From positions 910,001 to 974,000 of the forward strand of contig NZ_CP053562.1 in assembly GCF_002085925.2 (NCBI RefSeq): a stretch of 64,000 nt of DNA, given 5' to 3'. The position numbers and the translations under genes were made by a program. The DNA comes from Thioclava electrotropha (GTDB lineage: Bacteria; Pseudomonadota; Alphaproteobacteria; Rhodobacterales; Rhodobacteraceae). Below the pieces are notes generated by a model. The model saw nothing but the letters and a program-made list of their open reading frames with translations. It made no database searches and was not told where the DNA came from. The stretch's first letter is position 1, and the number at the start of each line of letters is the position of its first letter. This document shows, one piece after another, positions 9,777 through 17,353 of the stretch.

Positions 9777-10550
9777 ATGAGAATCGCGCTCGTCCAGCCG
9801 CTGCCGCTTCCCTCTGACCCGGCGCAGATTTTTGCGCATATCGAGACCTGGGTGAGCGGCCTGTCGTCGCTCGGAGCCGATCTCGTCGTGCTGCCCGAGC
9901 TGATCTTGCCCGGCTACAACCGGCCCGAGGATCATCGCGCGCAGGCGCAGCCGCTCGGGGGAGAGTGGTGCGCCACGATGGGCGATATCGCGCGCAAATA
10001 CGAATGCGCGATCTGCTATGGCTGGGCCGAACGGCTGGGCGATGACGTGTTCAACGCGGCGTCTGTGCTAGAAAAGACAGGCGCGCGGGTCGGGCACTAT
10101 CGCAAGATCCAGCTTTTTGGCGAGATGGAGCGCGCGAGCTTCGCCTTCGGGACGGAAACGCCGCCCGTCTTCGAGTTGAATGGCGTCCGGACCGGCCTGC
10201 TGATCTGCTACGACATCGAGTTCCCGGAACACGCACGGACCTTGGCGAGAGCGAAGGCGGAGTTGATCCTCGTGCCGACGGCGAACCCGGTTGGCTACGA
10301 TCACGTCCCCGATCTGCTCGTGCGGGCGCGCGCGAATGAGAACGCGGCCGTCGTGGTCTATGCGAATTACGCCGGTCCTGATCGCGATATCGACTTCGGT
10401 GGCAAGTCCATCATCGCGGGCCCAGACGGGCAGGCGGTGGCGCAGGCAGGAAGCGGGCCGACGACGTTGATTGCCGAGCTGCCGAAATCCGCGGAATATC
10501 CAAGCGAGGTCATCTCGGTTCAGCTCGATGATCTGCGCAGCGTCGAATAG
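9777..10550 (+). CDS. Nitrilase-superfamily carbon-nitrogen hydrolase (amidase)
   Basis: A 257-residue cytoplasmic amidase of the nitrilase superfamily. The catalytic triad is complete: Glu41 in LPELILPGY, Lys110 in YRKIQLF and Cys144 in LLICYDIEFPE. The family hydrolyses amides or N-carbamoyl compounds to acid plus ammonia. The length and CYDIEFPE motif are closest to R-amidase or omega-amidase-like members, not true nitrilases. ATG 9777 is chosen over upstream in-frame codons because ATGGAG lies about 7 nt before it. A cupin gene and a flavin amine oxidase follow on the same strand, suggesting oxidation of an amine followed by hydrolysis of an amide or related product. Substrate unknown. 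Confidence 0.87.
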   Translation: MRIALVQPLPLPSDPAQIFAHIETWVSGLSSLGADLVVLPELILPGYNRPEDHRAQAQPLGGEWCATMGDIARKYECAICYGWAERLGDDVFNAASVLEKTGARVGHYRKIQLFGEMERASFAFGTETPPVFELNGVRTGLLICYDIEFPEHARTLARAKAELILVPTANPVGYDHVPDLLVRARANENAAVVVYANYAGPDRDIDFGGKSIIAGPDGQAVAQAGSGPTTLIAELPKSAEYPSEVISVQLDDLRSVE

Positions 10551-10638
10551 CCGAGGGGCTTCGCGGCTCCGCAGCATTTGAAATTCTGCCTTCCGAGCAT
10601 AGCTCCGGATTAGGCGCGGCTTAGGGCGGGGCGACAGT

Positions 10639-10652
10639 CCAACCTAGGTTGG
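10639..10652. promoter_or_regulatory. Perfect 14-bp palindrome CCAACCTAGGTTGG
   Basis: A perfect inverted repeat with no spacer, 21 nt upstream of the cupin start codon and just before its ribosome-binding site. Its position fits an operator that blocks transcription or early elongation. No regulator can be assigned. Confidence 0.45.
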
Positions 10653-10673
10653 GGCAGATATTTCGGAGGGCAC

Positions 10674-11342
10674 ATGGAAATCAACGCGGAATTCTCGGAG
10701 CGCGTGCTCGTTCATTCCGACACGCTCGACTGGCACGGCTCGCCGTCGGCGGGTGTCGAGCGGCGGATGCTCGACCGGATCGGCGACGAGGTGGCGCGGG
10801 CGACGAGCATCGTGCGCTTCGCCCCGGGGCACAGTTTCTCGGCGCACACGCATGGCGGCGGCGAGGAATATCTCGTGCTCGAAGGCGTGTTCCAGGACGA
10901 GAGCGGCGATTATCCGGCGGGGACTTATGTGCGCAATCCGCCGCAGACCCGGCACCGGCCGGGATCGGAAGGTGGCTGCACGATCTTCGTGAAGCTCTGG
11001 CAGTTCGACCCGGACGACCGCAACCAGTTTCACAAGGATATGCGGGCCGATCTGACCCAGACCGGCGAGGGCGTGGAGTGCGCTGAACTTCATCGCGACG
11101 CGCGGGAGATCGTCCGCTATTTCCGGCTCGCGCCGGATGCGACCCTGTCGCTAGATGATCCGGGCGGGATGGAGTTGCTCGTGCTAGGCGGAACGCTGTC
11201 CGAAGGCGGCGATGACCTGCGCGAGGGATCGTGGCTGCGCTTGCCTGACGGGCAGCCGCTGCAGGTTCAGGCCGGGTCGGGCGGCGCCGAGTTCTGGATC
11301 AAGACGGGGCATCTGCGCTTTGTTGCCGCGCCGGATCAGTGA
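10674..11342 (+). CDS. ChrR-like cupin-domain protein
   Basis: A 222-residue soluble protein. The first cupin barrel carries the metal motif in [16 protein letters not shown] (His-x-His then Glu) and a second half [13 protein letters not shown] with the later histidine. The second half of the protein ([18 protein letters not shown] onwards) looks like a degenerate second cupin without the histidines. This matches the ChrR-type cupin family, whose members bind zinc and act as anti-sigma or sensor domains, although this one lacks the N-terminal anti-sigma helix region. RBS GGAGG is present before the ATG. It lies between the amidase and the amine oxidase genes. It may sense or bind a small molecule; no enzyme activity can be claimed. 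Confidence 0.8.
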   Translation: MEINAEFSERVLVHSDTLDWHGSPSAGVERRMLDRIGDEVARATSIVRFAPGHSFSAHTHGGGEEYLVLEGVFQDESGDYPAGTYVRNPPQTRHRPGSEGGCTIFVKLWQFDPDDRNQFHKDMRADLTQTGEGVECAELHRDAREIVRYFRLAPDATLSLDDPGGMELLVLGGTLSEGGDDLREGSWLRLPDGQPLQVQAGSGGAEFWIKTGHLRFVAAPDQ

Positions 11343-11375
11343 CGGGAAACGATCTCTCACAATGACGAGGCTTCC

Positions 11376-12440
11376 ATGAAAACGCAGGTCGCGATCGTGG
11401 GCGGCGGGCTCGCGGGCTTGGCGCTCGCGCGGCATCTGCACGCGCGCGGTGTCTCTTTCGAATTGTTCGAGGCGCGGCCGCGCTTTGGCGGTCGGATCAA
11501 GGCGCTTGAGACCGCAACGGGCAGGGTCGATCTCGGCCCGTCATGGTTCTGGCCCGGCCAGCCCCGGATCGCCGCGCTCACCGAGGCGCTGAACCTGCGC
11601 AAGTTCGAGCAGTTCGCGCGCGGCGCGGTGTCGCTGGAAGATGCGAGCGGCGACGTTCACCGCAATATGGGCTTTGCCAGCATGGCGGGGTCGTGGCGTC
11701 TCGAAGGCGGCATGGTCGCGCTGACGAATGCGCTTGCCGCTGAGCTTCCCCCCGCGCAGCTTCATCCCGGGGCGCGCGTCGTCGGGATCGGGGCAGGGCC
11801 CTCGGTCACACTCGAGGACGGCCAGGCCTGCGAGGCCGAGAATGTCGTGCTTGCCGTGCCGCCGCGCGTCGCAGAGCAGATGACCTTTGAACCGGAGCTG
11901 AGCGATGCGCAGAGGCAGGTGCTCCGCGCGATCCCTACTTGGATGGCGGGGCACGCGAAATTCGTAGCCCTCTACGAGCGACCGTTCTGGCGCGAAGCCG
12001 GGCTGTCGGGCGATGCGATGAGTCAGCGCGGGCCTCTGGCGGAAATCCACGATGCGTCCGGGCCGGACGGCACGCCCGCCGCTCTGTTCGGCTTTCTGGG
12101 CGTGCCGGCGCGGGCACGGATCGGGCAGGAGGAGGTGGTCAAAGCTGCGGCCCTCGAGCAGCTTGGCCGGATATTTGGGCCCGAGGCGGCCAACCCGCTG
12201 ACCTATGCGCTCGAAGACTGGGCCGTCGCGCCCGAAACGGCGACGGAGGCCGATCTCGAACCGCTCAGGTTCCACCCCGATTACGGCCTGCCGTCGGTGC
12301 TGCGCGGGCTCCGTGAGGGCCGTGTGCATTTCGCGTCTTCGGAAACCGCGCCCGAGATGGGCGGCTACATGGAAGGCGCGCTGGCGGCGGCGGAGCGCGT
12401 GGTGCGTGACCTCGTGGGAGGGTTCGGGGCGACCCCATAG
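11376..12440 (+). CDS. Flavin-dependent amine oxidase family protein
   Basis: A 354-residue FAD enzyme. The N-terminal dinucleotide motif is GGGLAGLALARHLHARGVSF followed by the ribose-binding Glu in ELFEARPRFGGR, and DLGPSWFWPG matches the second FAD contact of monoamine oxidases. The C-terminal flavin segment reads VHFASSETAPEMGGYMEGAL, close to the family's GE(T/A)xxxxxxGYMEGA motif. The protein is about 80-100 residues shorter than eukaryotic or tryptophan monooxygenase-type members. It would oxidise a primary or secondary amine using O2 or another acceptor. It starts 33 nt after the cupin gene and probably shares its transcript. Confidence 0.85.
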   Translation: MKTQVAIVGGGLAGLALARHLHARGVSFELFEARPRFGGRIKALETATGRVDLGPSWFWPGQPRIAALTEALNLRKFEQFARGAVSLEDASGDVHRNMGFASMAGSWRLEGGMVALTNALAAELPPAQLHPGARVVGIGAGPSVTLEDGQACEAENVVLAVPPRVAEQMTFEPELSDAQRQVLRAIPTWMAGHAKFVALYERPFWREAGLSGDAMSQRGPLAEIHDASGPDGTPAALFGFLGVPARARIGQEEVVKAAALEQLGRIFGPEAANPLTYALEDWAVAPETATEADLEPLRFHPDYGLPSVLRGLREGRVHFASSETAPEMGGYMEGALAAAERVVRDLVGGFGATP

Positions 12441-12473
12441 CCCGACGCGCCCAGCCCCCCTGTCACAACACGA

Positions 12474-12501
12474 TTGACCCGCCCCGGATTGACCATATTC
12501 T
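12474..12501 (+). promoter_or_regulatory. Candidate sigma-70 promoter for the RHH gene
   Basis: TTGACC and TATTCT hexamers separated by 16 nt, 60 nt before the start of the ribbon-helix-helix gene. The match is by eye only; no other good promoter lies in the gap. Confidence 0.35.
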
Positions 12502-12560
12502 TGAGTCTCGGGTGAATCTTGGTTCGCCTCGGCAATCGGATCTGAGGGAGGAGAGACGAT

Positions 12561-12854
12561 ATGTGCCATGTTTTTGCGGGTCAGGACCCGGAGCGCTATT
12601 CCAGCGAGACGCGCAGGCTGCGGCTCAACGGCCAGAGCACGAGCATCCGGCTCGAGAACGCATTCTGGGACATTCTCGACGAGATCGCCGCGCGCGATGG
12701 GGTGTCCACGCCGACCTTTATCTCGACGCTGCATGCGGAAGTGCTGGAGCTGCGCGGGGAGCCGTCGAACTTCACGTCGCTGCTGCGCTGTGCGTGCCTG
12801 AAATTCATGGAAATCTCGACCGATCGTGCCCCGCTCGCGGTCGCCGCAGAGTAA
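12561..12854 (+). CDS. Ribbon-helix-helix domain protein
   Basis: A 97-residue protein starting MCHVFAGQDPERYSSETRRL, a hallmark beginning shared by a conserved alphaproteobacterial family. The core RLNGQSTSIRLENAFWDILD is the ribbon strand plus first helix of an RHH_4 domain, followed by a second helix and a conserved SLLRCACLKFMEI segment. RHH proteins are usually dimeric DNA-binding repressors, though the targets of this family are not established. The start is supported by GGGAGGAGAG 6-10 nt upstream; a longer frame from 12512 exists but is not needed. It is monocistronic between the amine oxidase gene and the glyoxalase gene. Confidence 0.85.
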   Translation: MCHVFAGQDPERYSSETRRLRLNGQSTSIRLENAFWDILDEIAARDGVSTPTFISTLHAEVLELRGEPSNFTSLLRCACLKFMEISTDRAPLAVAAE

Positions 12855-12883
12855 GCGCAAGCCTGACGTCAAACATTCTTCAG

Positions 12884-12905
12884 GGGTAGTATAGACCTAC
12901 TACCC
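12884..12905. promoter_or_regulatory. Inverted repeat GGGTAGTA-N6-TACTACCC
   Basis: Perfect 8-bp arms with a 6-nt spacer, 63 nt upstream of the glyoxalase/Tat/GMC dehydrogenase genes. The size and symmetry fit the operator of a dimeric regulator, for example a LuxR-type response regulator. The lack of a T-run argues against a terminator for the RHH gene. Confidence 0.55.
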
Positions 12906-12968
12906 GCCCCACCGCGGCCCGCTGCTAGGCTCTCAGGACAACTGACAGCACTACAGCGGGAGCAACCG

Positions 12969-13364
12969 GTGGCAAAATCCATTCATTCCATGATCCGTGT
13001 CCTCGACGAGGACCGCTCGGTCGCGTTTTACGACAAGGCTTTCGGCCTCAAGGTCGCCGACCGTCTCGACTTTCCGGATTTCACGCTCGTCTATCTGAGC
13101 AATCCCGAAAGCGAGTTCGAACTGGAACTCACCGTCAACAAGGGCCGGACCGAGCCCTATGACCTCGGCGATGGCTATGGCCATTTCGCGGTCTCGGTCG
13201 ATGATCTCGAAGCCGAACACAAGCGCTTCGAGGCGGAGGGCCTCGCGCCTCGCAAACTCGTGGAATTCGCGCCGGCAGGGGAGGTCGTCGCGAAGTTCTT
13301 TTTCGTGGCCGATCCGGACGGATACCAGATCGAGGTGCTCGCGCGCGAAGGCCGCTTCAAGTGA
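12969..13364 (+). CDS. gloA: Glyoxalase I-like VOC-family protein (lactoylglutathione lyase)
   Basis: A 131-residue vicinal-oxygen-chelate protein of the same size as E. coli GloA, which isomerises the hemithioacetal of methylglyoxal and glutathione. The four metal ligands can be placed: His6 in IHSMIRVLD, Glu53 in FELELTVN, His72 in GYGHFAVSVDD, and the late Glu in DPDGYQIEVLA. The start is a GTG at 12969. It is the first gene of a likely transcript with the Tat-signal small subunit (37 nt downstream) and the GMC dehydrogenase, with a strong inverted repeat upstream. Detoxification of aldehydes formed by the dehydrogenase is a possible link. Other VOC functions (dioxygenase, epimerase) are less likely given the ligand set. 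Confidence 0.85.
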   Translation: MAKSIHSMIRVLDEDRSVAFYDKAFGLKVADRLDFPDFTLVYLSNPESEFELELTVNKGRTEPYDLGDGYGHFAVSVDDLEAEHKRFEAEGLAPRKLVEFAPAGEVVAKFFFVADPDGYQIEVLAREGRFK

Positions 13365-13400
13365 GATTTTCCTAAGGGAGACATCAGGGAGGAGACGACA

Positions 13401-13925
13401 ATGGCAACCAAGGCAAGCTCGAAAGGGCTGACCAGACGGCAGCTGCTGGCGCGGGCAACCGTGGCGGGGGCGAGCTTCGTCGTGGGTTCGGGGTTCATGG
13501 CGGCGCGCAATGCCGCCTGGGCCACCGAGCTCTCGGCGCTCAAGCCCACCACTTTCGCGACGCTCGTGCAGATGGCGCGCGATATCTATCCGCACGACAA
13601 GATCGACGACCAGTATTATGTCATCGCGGTGAAGGGCTACGACACTGCCGATACAGCTGACGAAATCGAAGCGGGGATTGCCGCGCTCGATGCGGCGGCA
13701 CGCGGCAAAGGCTTCGCGAATTACCTCGAGACGGGCTGGGAGAAGGATCGCGTCGCGATCCTGCGGGGCATGGAGGAGAGCCCCTTCTTCCAGAAGATCC
13801 GGGGTGGTCTGGTGACCGGCCTCTACAACCAGAAAGCGGTCTGGCCGATCTTCGGCTACGAGGGCGAGTCCTATTCCAAGGGCGGCTACATCAACCGCGG
13901 TTTTGACGACATCGACTGGCTGTGA
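13401..13925 (+). CDS. Tat-exported small subunit of a GMC dehydrogenase (gluconate 2-dehydrogenase subunit 3 family)
   Basis: A 174-residue protein with a twin-arginine signal ([19 protein letters not shown]) ending near AAWA. The mature region, about 135 residues, has the aromatic-rich pattern of gluconate 2-dehydrogenase subunit 3 proteins (TFATLVQMARDIYPHDKIDD; GLYNQKAVWPIFGYEGESY). In known FAD-dependent sugar dehydrogenases this subunit carries the Tat signal for the folded, cofactor-loaded catalytic subunit, which has none (hitch-hiker export). The next gene, 11 nt downstream, is exactly such a GMC subunit without a signal peptide. [11 protein letters not shown] precedes the ATG. Confidence 0.85.
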   Translation: MATKASSKGLTRRQLLARATVAGASFVVGSGFMAARNAAWATELSALKPTTFATLVQMARDIYPHDKIDDQYYVIAVKGYDTADTADEIEAGIAALDAAARGKGFANYLETGWEKDRVAILRGMEESPFFQKIRGGLVTGLYNQKAVWPIFGYEGESYSKGGYINRGFDDIDWL

Positions 13926-13936
13926 GGGAGGCAGAC

Positions 13937-15508
13937 ATGGTTGCGAAATTTGATCTGAGCGACGACAGCGTCGTCGTCATCATCGGTACTGGCGCGGGCG
14001 GCGGCGTGCTGGCAAACGAACTGGCGCAAAAGGGCGTCAAGGTCGTGGCGCTCGAAGCGGGCGGTCGCTATCTGCCCGAGGATTACATCAACGACGAATG
14101 GGAAAGCTTCGGCCAGCTCGCCTGGACCGAGCCACGCACGACGAGCGGCGACTGGCGCGTAGCGAAGGACTTCTCGGGTCTGCCCGCGTGGATCGTGAAA
14201 GCGGTCGGCGGCACCTCGATCCACTGGGCCGGGGCGAGCCTTCGCTTTCAGGACCACGAGTTCAAGACGAAGACCCATTACGGCAATGTCGACGGGGCGA
14301 ACCTGCTCGACTGGCCGATCGATCCGGCCGAGCTTGCGCCCTATTACGACAAGGCCGAGGCCAAGCTGGGCGTGACCCGCACCGGCGACCGTCCGGGCCT
14401 GCCGGGCAACAACAACTTCAAGGTTCTGGAGAAAGGCGCGAAGTCGCTTGGCTACGAGGAAGTGAATACCGGTCATATGGCGATCAACTCGATCGACTAT
14501 GACGACCGGATGTCGTGCCAGCAGACGGGCTTCTGTTTCCAGGGCTGCAAATGGGGCGCCAAGTGGTCGTCGGCCTACACGGACATCCCGCGCGGCGAGG
14601 CGACGGGCAATCTGGAGGTGCGCGATCATTGCCACGTCGCCCGCATCCTGCATAACGATCAGGGCATGGCCTCCGGCGTCGAGTATTTCGACAAGGACGG
14701 CAATCTGCAGATGCAGAAGGCCAAGATCGTCTGCGTCGCGGGCAACTCGATCGAGAGCCCGCGCGTGCTCCTGAATTCGCATTCGGCGATGTTCCCCGAC
14801 GGGCTTGCGAACTCCTCGGGGCAGGTGGGGCGCAACTACATGCGTCACACCACGGGCTCGGTCTATGGCGTGTTCGACAAGCCGGTGAAGATGTGGCGTG
14901 GCACGACGATGGCGGGCATCGTCCGCGACGAGGCGCGCCACGATCCCTCGCGCGGGTTCGTGGGCGGGTATGAGCTGGAGACGCTCAGCCTCGGTCTGCC
15001 CTTCATGGCGGCCTTCCTCGATCCGGGCGGCTGGGGGCGCGAGTTCACCTCGGCGCTCGACAGCTACGAGAACATGGCCGGGATGTGGATCGTCGGCGAG
15101 GACATGCCGCAGGAGACCAACCGCATCACGCTCAACCACAAGGTCGAGGACGCCTACGGGCTGCCGGTGGCCAACGTGAACTACACCGATCACCCGAACG
15201 ACCGGGCGATGCGCGATCACGCTTATGCTCGCGGGAAGGCGATCTACGAGGCGGTGGGCGCGACCCGGACGCTGCCGACGCCGCCCTATCCGTCGACGCA
15301 TAACCTCGGCACCAACCGGATGTCCGAGAACCCGCGCGACGGGGTGGTGAACAAGCACGGCCAGACCCATGATGTGCCGAACCTGTTCATCTCGGACGGC
15401 TCGCAATTCACGACCGGCGCTGCGGAGAACCCGACGCTGACCATCGTCGCGCTCGCGATCCGGCAGGCGGATTTCATCGCCGGGGAATTGTCCAAGGGTA
15501 ACATCTGA
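13937..15508 (+). CDS. GMC-family FAD dehydrogenase with Cys-x5-Cys-x3-Cys Fe-S motif
   Basis: A 523-residue GMC oxidoreductase. The FAD-binding start reads VVVIIGTGAGGGVLANELAQ with LEAGGRYLPED after it, and the C-terminal GMC segment THNLGTNRMSENPRDGVVN carries the active-site His, with ENPTLTIVALA at the end. Between these, Cys194, Cys200 and Cys204 (CQQTGFCFQGC) match the spacing of the [3Fe-4S] ligands in bacterial FAD-glucose dehydrogenase. It has no signal peptide and is expected to be exported with the Tat subunit encoded just upstream. ATG 13937 is chosen over the GTG at 13922 because GGGAGG lies between them. A terminator follows; no cytochrome c electron-acceptor subunit is encoded beside it. 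Substrate is a sugar, polyol or alcohol, undetermined. Confidence 0.9.
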   Translation: MVAKFDLSDDSVVVIIGTGAGGGVLANELAQKGVKVVALEAGGRYLPEDYINDEWESFGQLAWTEPRTTSGDWRVAKDFSGLPAWIVKAVGGTSIHWAGASLRFQDHEFKTKTHYGNVDGANLLDWPIDPAELAPYYDKAEAKLGVTRTGDRPGLPGNNNFKVLEKGAKSLGYEEVNTGHMAINSIDYDDRMSCQQTGFCFQGCKWGAKWSSAYTDIPRGEATGNLEVRDHCHVARILHNDQGMASGVEYFDKDGNLQMQKAKIVCVAGNSIESPRVLLNSHSAMFPDGLANSSGQVGRNYMRHTTGSVYGVFDKPVKMWRGTTMAGIVRDEARHDPSRGFVGGYELETLSLGLPFMAAFLDPGGWGREFTSALDSYENMAGMWIVGEDMPQETNRITLNHKVEDAYGLPVANVNYTDHPNDRAMRDHAYARGKAIYEAVGATRTLPTPPYPSTHNLGTNRMSENPRDGVVNKHGQTHDVPNLFISDGSQFTTGAAENPTLTIVALAIRQADFIAGELSKGNI

Positions 15509-15532
15509 TCCCGAGAGGGTCAGCTAAGGCAA

Positions 15533-15572
15533 AAGAAGACCGGGCTGCCGAAGGGTGGCCCGGTTCTTTTTG
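15533..15572 (+). terminator. Rho-independent terminator after the GMC dehydrogenase gene
   Basis: CCGGGC (15540-15545) pairs with GCCCGG (15558-15563), extended by AAGA/TTCTT flanks, and is followed by a run of T to 15571. Confidence 0.75.
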
Positions 15573-15681
15573 CGGAACCTTTGCCCGTCTGCGCGCTTGC
15601 GCACAGGACATGCGGGACCTTCGCTAGTTCAAATTTCCACGGGAAGCCCCACACTATCACCAACGATATTTGGAGGCTCCC

Positions 15682-16590
15682 ATGACCTTTCGACCTGTCT
15701 CGGCCACCAGCCAAGCGCAACCCGCGCTCGAAGGCGCTGGCGTGCACCTGCACCGTGTCTTCGGCTTCGGCGACCCGTCGCTGACCGATCCGTTCCTGAT
15801 GATGGACGACTTCCGCAACGACGATCCGCGGCTCTATTCCAAGGGCTTCCCGTGGCACCCGCATCGGGGCATCGAGACGATTACCTATGTGCTCGACGGC
15901 CAGGTGGAGCACGCGGATTCGCTCGGCAATCGCGGTCTTCTCGGCGCGGGCAGTGTGCAATGGATGACGGCCGGCTCCGGCATCGTCCATCAGGAGATGC
16001 CCTCGGGCAATGCCAAGGGGCAGATGCACGGGTTTCAGCTTTGGGCGAACCTGCCCGGCGCGCTCAAGATGACGGCGCCGCGCTATCAAGACATTACCGG
16101 CAGCGACATTCCGATCGAGGGCGACGAGGACGGTACCACCGTCAAGGTCATCATCGGTTCGTTCTGGGGCAAGACCGGCCCGGTCGACGGGATCGCCGCC
16201 AATCCGATGCTGCTCGACGTGTCGATCCCCGCGGGGCGCCGCAAGGTGCTGCCGGTCGATACGCGCTCGAACGCGCTCGCCTATGTGTTTGCAGGTTCCG
16301 GCACCTTCCGCGACGCCAGCGATCCGGTCGGCATCAAGGTCGAGAAGGAATATCGCGGTCAGGAGCTGAATATCCGCGACATGACCGGCAACCGCACGCT
16401 GGTCCGCTTCGGCGCGGGCGATGAGATCACGGTGCAGGCCGGGGACGAAGGTCTCCGCTTCCTGCTGATGACCGGTCGCCCGATCCAGGAGCCCGTCGCA
16501 TGGCACGGCCCCATCGTCATGAACACGCAAGACGAACTGCGTCAGGCGCTGACTGAACTCAACAACGGCACGTTCATCAAACACGGCTGA
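15682..16590 (+). CDS. Pirin family protein
   Basis: A 302-residue double-cupin protein. The N-terminal pirin motif is present with the metal ligands in [16 protein letters not shown] (two His), the later His in GIVHQEMP and a Glu in the same strand. Pirins bind Fe or other metals. Bacterial members often show quercetinase activity or modulate metabolic enzymes such as pyruvate dehydrogenase, but the in-cell role of this one is not known. ATG 15682 is supported by GGAGG 5 nt upstream. The next gene, 44 nt away, is a WrbA quinone reductase. A pirin gene next to a flavodoxin-like quinone reductase is a recurring pairing and suggests a shared oxidative or quinone stress response. Confidence 0.92.
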   Translation: MTFRPVSATSQAQPALEGAGVHLHRVFGFGDPSLTDPFLMMDDFRNDDPRLYSKGFPWHPHRGIETITYVLDGQVEHADSLGNRGLLGAGSVQWMTAGSGIVHQEMPSGNAKGQMHGFQLWANLPGALKMTAPRYQDITGSDIPIEGDEDGTTVKVIIGSFWGKTGPVDGIAANPMLLDVSIPAGRRKVLPVDTRSNALAYVFAGSGTFRDASDPVGIKVEKEYRGQELNIRDMTGNRTLVRFGAGDEITVQAGDEGLRFLLMTGRPIQEPVAWHGPIVMNTQDELRQALTELNNGTFIKHG

Positions 16591-16634
16591 GGGCGCCGTT
16601 GCCCCTCAGTCCCTTCCCAACACAGGAGTTAGAA

Positions 16635-17228
16635 ATGGCACAACCGAAGATCGCAATCGTCTTTTATTCCACCTATGGCACGAACCACGCTGTCGCGCTG
16701 GCGGCAGCGGAAGCCGCCGAGGCAGCCGGGGCCGAGGTGCGCCTGCGCCGCATTCCCGAGACGGCCCCGAAAGCCGTCGTCGAGGGGCAGGACGCCTGGA
16801 AGAACCAGCTCGAGAAGATGAGCGATATTCCGGAAGTGACCGCCGACGACATGGAGTGGGCCGAGGGCTATTTCTTCTCCGGGCCGACCCGCTACGGCGT
16901 CTCCGCGAGCCAGATGCGCGCCTTCATCGACACGCTGGGCGGTCTCTGGGGCGCGGGCAAGCTCGCCAACAAGACCTTCACCGCGACGACCAGCGCGCAG
17001 AACGCGCATGGCGGGCAGGAGGCGACCATCCTCGGCCTCTACACCACGGCCATGCATTGGGGCTGCGTCATCGTTCCGCCGGGCTATACCGACGAGGCGA
17101 TCTTCAATGCGGGCGGCAACCCCTACGGCTTCTCGACCAATGCCGGGGGCGTCGACGAGGCTGGCAAGGCCGCGATCGCCCATCAGGCGAAACGCCTCGT
17201 CGAGATGACGGCGAAACTCGTCGCCTGA
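16635..17228 (+). CDS. wrbA: WrbA-type NAD(P)H:quinone oxidoreductase
   Basis: A 197-residue flavodoxin-like protein. The FMN phosphate loop is [12 protein letters not shown] near residue 11 and the WrbA-specific segment is [39 protein letters not shown] is the typical strand-loop of the NAD(P)H:quinone oxidoreductase type IV family. It catalyses two-electron reduction of quinones, avoiding semiquinone radicals, and acts as a cytoplasmic tetramer in known cases. ATG 16635 has AGGAG about 7 nt upstream; the in-frame extension to 16599 is not needed. It lies downstream of the pirin gene and upstream of a terminator hairpin. Confidence 0.94.
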   Translation: MAQPKIAIVFYSTYGTNHAVALAAAEAAEAAGAEVRLRRIPETAPKAVVEGQDAWKNQLEKMSDIPEVTADDMEWAEGYFFSGPTRYGVSASQMRAFIDTLGGLWGAGKLANKTFTATTSAQNAHGGQEATILGLYTTAMHWGCVIVPPGYTDEAIFNAGGNPYGFSTNAGGVDEAGKAAIAHQAKRLVEMTAKLVA

Positions 17229-17249
17229 TCTGACTTAACGTCCATTAAG

Positions 17250-17275
17250 CGCCCCCACCTCTCTCGGCGGGGGCG
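17250..17275 (+). terminator. Terminator hairpin after wrbA
   Basis: CGCCCCC (17250-17256) pairs with GGGGGCG (17269-17275) across a 12-nt loop, 21 nt after the wrbA stop. The following TGCTTGTCT is only weakly T-rich. Confidence 0.55.
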
Positions 17276-17353
17276 TGCTTGTCTCCCGATCGCAAAGTGT
17301 CCAAACCTTTCAATTCCCCGTGCGTCCGCCGATCAGCGTGGTATTTCGACTGA

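Noticed and set aside
12884..12905. Calling the GGGTAGTA repeat a terminator for the RHH gene
   Set aside because: No T-run follows on either strand and it sits closer to the downstream gene, so an operator is more likely.
13886..15406. A 506-residue open frame opposite the GMC dehydrogenase
   Set aside because: His/Arg/Val-rich antisense shadow without a ribosome-binding site or domain.
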